From contig CAVXJC010000006.1 of assembly GCA_963762075.1 (NCBI GenBank), forward strand, positions 372,001 to 436,000: 64,000 nucleotides of DNA, in the 5' to 3' direction. Position 1 is the stretch's first letter. Each line of letters starts with the position of its first letter. Shown here piece after piece: positions 58,808 to 64,000 of this stretch. The DNA comes from JAOUEA01 sp963762075 (GTDB lineage: Bacteria; Actinomycetota; UBA4738; HRBIN12). The notes under the pieces are model-generated. The model saw nothing but the letters and a program-made list of their open reading frames with translations. It was not told the DNA's origin and made no database searches. The position numbers and the translations under genes are program-made.

Positions 58808-58813
58808 AAGGTA
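58808..58813 (-). promoter_or_regulatory. Leaderless-type -10 box for the acyl-CoA dehydrogenase gene
   Basis: TACCTT on the minus strand is 6 nt before ATG 58801; no ribosome site. Confidence 0.5.
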
Positions 58814-58876
58814 ACACCGTGCATCGAGAGAGACGCTCGCGACTCGGCCAGCCCGTCTTGTGCGAGACTCGAACGC

Positions 58877-59597
58877 ATGAACCAGATCGTGTTCGCTCGG
58901 TGCGACCCCCTCGAGACCTTCGGCGTGGCGCTCCCGGCCGTGAAGGCTGTCGGCCTGCCCGTGACCGTATGGGAAGCGCTCGACGGCGAGCCGCGGCCAT
59001 CGCTCGACGGCGTCGTCGGCGTGGTGCTGTTCGGCAGCTCCTACAACGTGGAGCACGCCGACGAGCAGCCCTTCATCAAGGATGCCCGCGAGCTCACGCT
59101 CGAAGCGATCGAGCGGGGCGTGCCCTACCTCGGTGTGTGTTTCGGCGCGCAGCTGCTCGCCTGGTCGCTCGACGCTCCGGTGTCGAAGGCCCCCGTGCGC
59201 GAAGTCGGATTCGAGCCGGTGCGCCCGACGTCGGCTGCAGCCGACGACGCCCTGATCTCCCACCTCGCGAACGGCGACATGGAGTTCCAATGGCACATGG
59301 ACACGTTCGCGCTGCCCGAGGGCGCGACCCTTCTCGCGACAGGCGACCACGTGCGTGAACCAGGCCTATCGCATCGGCGACCGCACCTGGGGCTTGCAGT
59401 TCCATCTGGAGCTCGCGCGCGATGAGCTGGACATGTGGCTCGACGCTTTCGAGAGGGCAGACGGTCCGCTCGAGTCGTCGTGGGGGAAGTCCGCCGCCAC
59501 GATCCGTGAGGAAGCAGACCGCTACCTCCAGGCACACGAGCGTCGAGGGGCCGAGGTGTTCACGCGGTTCGCAAGGCTTGCCGGCACCACCGCATGA
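58877..59597 (+). CDS. Class I glutamine amidotransferase domain protein, frameshifted
   Basis: About 239 residues when joined. VPYLGVCFGAQLLAWSL has the nucleophile Cys88. EFQWHMDTFALPEGATLLATGDH and, in the second frame, NQAYRIGDRTWGLQFHLE provide the catalytic His and Glu. One extra C at about 59354 splits the gene; without it the text reads GDHVVNQAYRIG. It resembles GMP-synthase-like stand-alone amidotransferases. The stop overlaps the next start (ATGA), linking it to the PuuD-like fusion. Confidence 0.85.
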
Positions 59598-60931
59598 CAA
59601 CGGGATCGGGCCAAGAGGCCGAGCCGTACCGGCCCCTGGTCGCCGTCATCGCCTACCACCTGGGCAGGGATCGAGTCACTCGCTGGCCCGCCGGTGGCTA
59701 CGGCGTGCCGGGGCCGTACATCGAGGCGCTCCGCCGATCGGGCGCTCGCACCGCGATCGTCGCACCGGGCGAGCCCGCCGATGCCGAACAGACGTTGGAA
59801 CCGTTCGACGGGTTGCTGCTCGTGGGAGGCGGCGACGTCGATCCTGCGCGCTACGGCGCCGAGCCCGACACCGAACACAACTATGGTGTCGAACCCGACC
59901 GCGATGCGTTCGAGATCGACCTCCTGCTCGCGGCTGAACGCATGCTCGTGCCCGCGCTCTGTATCTGTCGCGGCATGCAGATCATGAACGTGGCCTACGG
60001 GGGCACGTTGCACCAGCACCTTCCCGACATGGCCGGCCTGCTCCAGCACGGCGTGCCCCTCGAAGGAACCGAGACGCTGCACACCGTCACGCCGGTGCCC
60101 GCCTCGTACCTCGCGGCCATGACGAAATCGGGTGATCTCACGTGCTCGTCACATCACCATCAGGGCATCGACCTGCTCGGCGACGGTCTGCGCGCGACCG
60201 GCCACAGCCCCGACGGCCTCATCGAGTCGATCGAGCTCGACGTCGGGCCCACCGAGGATCCGACGCTCGAACCATGGATCGTCGGCGTGCAGTGGCACCC
60301 CGAGGAGACCGCTGGCGCCGACCCGATTCAGCGATCCCTGTTCGACGCGCTGGTGTTGGTCTCGCGGCTCCGCGGCACGCGAGCGAGGCCGGGCGAGAGC
60401 GAAGGCCGCGGGCGCGAGTTCGACATCGTCGATCCCGACCCTGCATGGCCCGCTCGATTCGAGGCAGAAGCAGGTCGCATCGTCGGGGCGCTGCCACGCG
60501 ACCTCGTCGCTCGCATCGACCACGTCGGATCGACATCGGTGCCGGGACTGGCCGCCAAGCCGGTCGTCGACATCCAGCTCTCGTTGCGCTCGCTGACGCC
60601 GCGCGACGCCTACGTCGAGCCTCTTACCGCTCTCGGGTACCGGTGGGTGCTCGACCCGTGGGATGTCGACCACGAGTACTTCAGCCGCGATGTCGACGGT
60701 GAGCGGCGATTCCAGATCCATGTGTGCACCGCCGGCTCCGGGTGGGAACGGCGCCACCTCGCGTTCCGTGACTGGCTGCGTGCTCACGACGACGATGCCG
60801 CCTCCTACGCCCGGCTCAAGCGCGAGCTCGCGGCCGCTCACCCGAGGGACACGCTGTCCTACACCGAGGCGAAGACCGCGTTCATCGCCGCCCTCGTGCG
60901 CCGAGCGAGCAGCGCGGAAGCGGGGGGCTAG
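59594..60931 (+). CDS. PuuD-like gamma-glutamyl hydrolase fused to a GrpB domain
   Basis: 445 residues. Residues 1-265 are peptidase C26: LLLVGGGDVDPARYG, nucleophile Cys125 in ALCICRGMQIMNVAYGGTLHQ, SSHHHQGID and VGVQWHPEE (His235, Glu237), as in gamma-glutamyl-GABA hydrolase. Residues about 275-440 are a GrpB/UPF0157 nucleotidyltransferase-fold domain: FDIVDPDPAWPARFEAEA, ARIDHVGSTSVPGLAAKPVVDIQL and SRDVDGERRFQIHVCTAG. A short Arg/Gly/Glu linker joins them. The frame is continuous through the joint. PuuD frees products from gamma-glutamyl amines; GrpB function is unknown. Confidence 0.88.
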   Translation: MTTGSGQEAEPYRPLVAVIAYHLGRDRVTRWPAGGYGVPGPYIEALRRSGARTAIVAPGEPADAEQTLEPFDGLLLVGGGDVDPARYGAEPDTEHNYGVEPDRDAFEIDLLLAAERMLVPALCICRGMQIMNVAYGGTLHQHLPDMAGLLQHGVPLEGTETLHTVTPVPASYLAAMTKSGDLTCSSHHHQGIDLLGDGLRATGHSPDGLIESIELDVGPTEDPTLEPWIVGVQWHPEETAGADPIQRSLFDALVLVSRLRGTRARPGESEGRGREFDIVDPDPAWPARFEAEAGRIVGALPRDLVARIDHVGSTSVPGLAAKPVVDIQLSLRSLTPRDAYVEPLTALGYRWVLDPWDVDHEYFSRDVDGERRFQIHVCTAGSGWERRHLAFRDWLRAHDDDAASYARLKRELAAAHPRDTLSYTEAKTAFIAALVRRASSAEAGG

Positions 60932-61059
60932 CGCGAACGGGCTAGTTCCTGCATAATCCCCGGCATCGTGCGGGGAGGGCCGAACATCATGCATCCGGCA
61001 CCGCTCAAGGCCACCGATCCATTCGGCCGTCGGCGACGAGCCAGGGTGATCATCAGCGC

Positions 61060-62031
61060 GTGACACACGTCGCAGCCACCCTCTTCGGCGCTCCACTGCC
61101 CCCAGGCGGCACGATCGGCGTCTGCTCGCCCAGCGGGCCCTACTACAACCGCAGCGACGTCGAGCGGCCCGTGGAATGGTGGCAGGAGCGGGGCTTCCGC
61201 GTGAAGCTGAGCGAAGGCGTGTGGGAACAGGACGACTATGTCGCCGGCACTCCCGAGCAACGGGCGGGCGATCTCAACGATCTCTTCGCCGATCCGGAGG
61301 TCGACGTGATCCAGGTGCTCTGGGGCGGCACCGGCGCCATGCAGGTGCTCCCCCACCTCGACTACGACCTGATCGCCGCGAACCCCAAGGCGCTCATGGG
61401 CTACTCCGACATCACCAACCTGCACATCGCGATCCGCCAGCGCACGGGCCTCGCGACATTGCACGGACCGGGTCTGGGTTCGATGGGCATCCCCGAGCGC
61501 ACGGCGTTCACCTGGGATTCAGCCCTCGATACGTTCATGAAGGGCGGCGCCGGCCAGGTCCCACGCGATCCCGACGATCCCTACGTTCGGGCCATCGCGC
61601 CCGGAAGGGTGACCGCGCCGATCGTCGGAGGCAACCTGTTCACGTTCGTGCATCTGCTGGGCACACCGTTCGAACCGGTCTTCGACGACGCGATCCTCTT
61701 CTTCGAGGAAGTCCACGAACCGACCTACGTGATCGAGGTGCATCTCGACCAGTTGCGGCTCGCCGGCAAGCTCGACGGCATCGCGGGTGTCGTCATCGGC
61801 GAGATGAAGAACTGCGGTTGGCGCGAGGAGCGGCCCGAGACCCCGCGCGACCGTTCACTGGAGGATGCCTTCGAGTTGCATCTAGCGTCACTCGGGGTGC
61901 CGGTGCTATACAAGCTTCCGCTCGGTCATGGGAAGCACCTGGCCTCGATGCCGTTGGGAGTGACCGCGACCCTCGACGCAGACGCCAAGACACTGACCAT
62001 CGACCAACCGGGAGTCGCACCACATGCGTAA
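61060..62031 (+). CDS. S66 family LD-carboxypeptidase/MccF-like peptidase
   Basis: 323 residues. IGVCSPSGPYYN opening, VIQVLWGGTGAMQVLPHLD, the catalytic serine in LMGYSDITNLH, GGNLFTFVHLLGTPFEP, FFEEVHEPTYVIEVHLDQLR (Glu) and LPLGHGKHLASMPLGV (His). The family trims murein tetrapeptides or inactivates microcin C-like compounds. It lies directly ahead of a peptide ABC transporter, which suggests muropeptide or peptide recycling. GTG 61060 starts it; a CCCCG/CGGGG hairpin at 60958-60975 and a CATAAT box lie upstream. Confidence 0.92.
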   Translation: MTHVAATLFGAPLPPGGTIGVCSPSGPYYNRSDVERPVEWWQERGFRVKLSEGVWEQDDYVAGTPEQRAGDLNDLFADPEVDVIQVLWGGTGAMQVLPHLDYDLIAANPKALMGYSDITNLHIAIRQRTGLATLHGPGLGSMGIPERTAFTWDSALDTFMKGGAGQVPRDPDDPYVRAIAPGRVTAPIVGGNLFTFVHLLGTPFEPVFDDAILFFEEVHEPTYVIEVHLDQLRLAGKLDGIAGVVIGEMKNCGWREERPETPRDRSLEDAFELHLASLGVPVLYKLPLGHGKHLASMPLGVTATLDADAKTLTIDQPGVAPHA

Positions 62032-62068
62032 GACATATGAGGACGCGAGGCGCAGAAGGAGGCACGCG

Positions 62069-63889
62069 ATGCGAAGGACCCGCCGGATCATGCCCATCGC
62101 GCTGGTGCTGGGAGCGATCACAGCGCTTGCGATCACCGGAGGTGCGATCGCCCAGGACGCCACTCCGACAACGACTGACGAGAAGGTGACCCTGAACGTC
62201 GGGGTCGACTCCGACGTCACGAGCTTGAACCCCTACAACCTGTGCTGCGGGCCGGACTACGAGTACCTGAGCTTGGTCTACGACATCGCGTTCAGCTTCG
62301 ACAACGACACCCTCGCGGCTGCCCCGCGCCTGGTGAAGGCGTGGACGGCGAACGAAGACTCCACCGAGTGGACCATGGAGATCGAGAGCGACGCGACCTG
62401 GCACGACGGCCAGCCTGTGACCGCCGAGGACGTCGCCTTCTCGTTCTCGCTGGTGGCTGACAACGCCATGCCGTTCTACAAGGACTATCTCCCGTTCAGC
62501 CCGACCTTCGAAGTGATCGATGACACGCACGTGCTGTGGACGGCGGAGGAGCCGACCTTCGCGCCGAACGTGCCGGCGTACATCCCGATCGTGCCGGAGC
62601 ACATCTGGGGCAAGTTCGTCACCGATGACCCCGTCGAGACGAAGAAGGCTGTGAAGGTCTTCGCCAACGACGAGCCGATCGGCTCGGGTCCCTTCACGAT
62701 GGCCGAGTACAAGAAGGGCCAGTTCATGCGCCTCGAGGTGAACCCCGATTACTGGGGCGGACAGCCTGCCTCGATCGACGAGGTCGTGTTCACCGTCTTC
62801 GGGAACCAGGAGACGATGACACAGGCGCTCAAGGCGGGTGAGATCGACTACGCCTGGGGCCTCAAGCCCGGTCTCTTCAACTCCCTCGAGGGTGAACCGA
62901 ACATCGCGACCCGAGCGGGTGACGGCGGATGCTGGGGCAACATCGCATGGAACTTCGGCGGGCAAGGCCCGAAGGCAACCGCCGATCCGACCATCCACGA
63001 CACGGCGTTCCGTCAGGCCGTGTCCATGTCGATCGATCGTCAAGAGATCGTCGATAAGGTCTATCAAGGCACCGCTTCGATCGGATACAGCATCCTCATG
63101 CCCGGATCAAACGGCTCCTGGGTTACCGATATCCCCGAAGAGCTGCAGTTCAACTACGACCCGGCCGCGGCGAACACGATGCTCGATGAAGCCGGGTATA
63201 CCGACACCGACGGAGACGGTATCCGCAACGGGACCGACGGCGAGAACCTCAACCTCGAGCTCCTGGTGATCTCCGACGTGACCGGCTCTGTCGACACGGG
63301 CAAACTACTGGAGGGCTATCTGGCCGACGTGCAGATCGACTCGTTCCAGACGACGGTCGACACGAACAAGGCATATGACCTGTGGTACACGGGCGAGTGG
63401 GACGCGTACGTGTGGGACTGGTGCCCGGATCCCGACCCCGACTTCATGCTCTCGGTGTTCACCACCGATCAGTGCCTCGGTTGGAGTGACGGCTGTTATT
63501 CCAACCCCGAGTTCGACAGGCTCTACGAGCTGCAGCAAACGCAACTCGACCGGGCCGACCGCAAGGCCACGATCGACGAGATGCAGCTCATGATCGCGGA
63601 AGAGGTCCCGGTCATGGTGCTCAATTATTGGAGCGACCTCTCGGCCTACCGAACGGACAAGTTCGACCCTGAGTCGTGGGTCCCGTCGCCCAACAACGAG
63701 GTTGGCCTGTACCTGTTCGGATGGACCAACGACACCTACATGAACCTCAGGTTGCGCTCCGATGCCGTGACCGAGACCGCTTCGCCGGGCGTGCCGGCGT
63801 GGATCTGGATCGCGGGGGTTGCCGCGATCGTCGTGATCGGGGCAGGAGTCGCCATGGCGCGTCGCCGTGGCAGCGAGGACGAAGCGTAG
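62069..63889 (+). CDS. Peptide-type ABC transporter substrate-binding protein (SBP_bac_5)
   Basis: 606 residues. Signal sequence RIMPIALVLGAITALAITGGAIAQ without lipobox. Family markers: SDVTSLNPYNL, PRLVKAWTANEDSTEWTMEIESDATWHDGQPVTAEDVAFSF, GSGPFTMAEYKKGQFMRLEVNPDYWGG, FRQAVSMSIDRQEIV. The C-terminus has a membrane helix (AWIWIAGVAAIVVIGAGVAMA) and basic tail, so it is anchored by that end rather than by lipid. ATG 62069 has AGAAGGAGG six bases upstream; ATG 62024 is the longer option. Confidence 0.92.
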   Translation: MRRTRRIMPIALVLGAITALAITGGAIAQDATPTTTDEKVTLNVGVDSDVTSLNPYNLCCGPDYEYLSLVYDIAFSFDNDTLAAAPRLVKAWTANEDSTEWTMEIESDATWHDGQPVTAEDVAFSFSLVADNAMPFYKDYLPFSPTFEVIDDTHVLWTAEEPTFAPNVPAYIPIVPEHIWGKFVTDDPVETKKAVKVFANDEPIGSGPFTMAEYKKGQFMRLEVNPDYWGGQPASIDEVVFTVFGNQETMTQALKAGEIDYAWGLKPGLFNSLEGEPNIATRAGDGGCWGNIAWNFGGQGPKATADPTIHDTAFRQAVSMSIDRQEIVDKVYQGTASIGYSILMPGSNGSWVTDIPEELQFNYDPAAANTMLDEAGYTDTDGDGIRNGTDGENLNLELLVISDVTGSVDTGKLLEGYLADVQIDSFQTTVDTNKAYDLWYTGEWDAYVWDWCPDPDPDFMLSVFTTDQCLGWSDGCYSNPEFDRLYELQQTQLDRADRKATIDEMQLMIAEEVPVMVLNYWSDLSAYRTDKFDPESWVPSPNNEVGLYLFGWTNDTYMNLRLRSDAVTETASPGVPAWIWIAGVAAIVVIGAGVAMARRRGSEDEA

Positions 63890-63930
63890 GCGAACGCTGG
63901 CACGACCGAGGCTGAGAGGCGGACGGCGGA

Positions 63931-64000
63931 GTGGGAGCGCAGGGCTACCTCGCGCGCAGGGTGCTCTACGCGCTCCTCACTCTGCTGTTCGTCCTCGTGG
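63931..64000 (+). CDS. ABC transporter permease (DppB/OppB type), N-terminal fragment
   Basis: GTG 63931 opens GAQGYLARRVLYALLTLLFVLV, the usual first membrane helix of DppB-family permeases, and runs off the right edge. It follows the substrate-binding protein after 41 bases and continues that operon. Confidence 0.7.
   Translation, partial: MGAQGYLARRVLYALLTLLFVLV

Noticed and set aside
1..64000. CRISPR array, insertion sequence, prophage or biosynthetic gene cluster
   Set aside because: No spaced direct repeats, transposase, phage structural genes or PKS/NRPS modules were found.

Overview
This is a G+C-rich (about two-thirds by eye), densely coded bacterial chromosome segment. The gene content points to Actinomycetota: a WS/DGAT acyltransferase, an etfB-etfA-etfD electron-transfer operon, an RpoD-class sigma factor, an ECF42-type sigma factor with its DGPF partner, UTRA GntR and PadR regulators, and short -10 boxes (TANNNT) sitting 6-8 nt upstream of many start codons, which implies frequent leaderless transcripts. 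There is no rRNA, CRISPR array, transposase, integrase or phage gene. The only tRNA is tRNA-Sec (UCA anticodon). No genus can be named from the sequence alone.

Layout. 0-5.8 kb: end of a TolB-like propeller gene, an HTH/nucleotidyltransferase pair, a methyltransferase, a MoaD-like protein, an Asp-box propeller gene with a frameshift, small proteins, a structured convergent gap that may encode an RNA, a HAD phosphatase and a PadR regulator. 5.8-7.6 kb: tRNA-Sec beside three related RibD/DHFR-fold genes, one of them a remnant. 7.7-22.9 kb: housekeeping, signalling and lipid genes (MFS, Ppx/GppA, M55 and M20 peptidases, PAS histidine kinase, PAS-GGDEF, sigma factor, acyltransferases, AlaX, EamA). 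22.9-34.2 kb: a 1168-residue membrane fusion, two divergent alkaline-phosphatase-fold proteins of which one has lost its catalytic residues, a COG0701 permease with its TIGR03943 partner, and a convergent zinc cluster (Zur, ZnuB, ZnuC, ZnuA). 34.3-43.2 kb: MutY, CBS protein, ECF42 pair, MBOAT/SGNH acylation pair, TrpB-like protein, Rieske protein, CDP-alcohol phosphatidyltransferase, GreA.

43.2-53.1 kb is a catabolic region. One minus-strand operon carries GntR, a class I aldolase, a zinc alcohol dehydrogenase and an FGGY kinase, which suggests polyol or ketose breakdown. A plus-strand set carries an APC amine/amino-acid permease and a glutamine-synthetase-like ligase. Matching TTTGTC/GACAAA operators in front of both suggest that one GntR protein controls them. 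With the aldehyde dehydrogenase and the PuuD-like hydrolase elsewhere in the window, the parts resemble a scattered gamma-glutamyl amine pathway. 53.1-58.8 kb is a beta-oxidation block: MaoC hydratase, EtfB, EtfA, an EtfD-like membrane Fe-S protein and an acyl-CoA dehydrogenase. 58.9-64 kb holds two class I amidotransferase-type proteins (one fused to a GrpB domain), an S66 LD-carboxypeptidase and the start of a peptide ABC transporter operon.

Four otherwise good genes (near 3065, 40220, 47801 and 59354) carry what looks like one extra base each. This could be assembly error or real decay, so their protein ends should be treated with caution.
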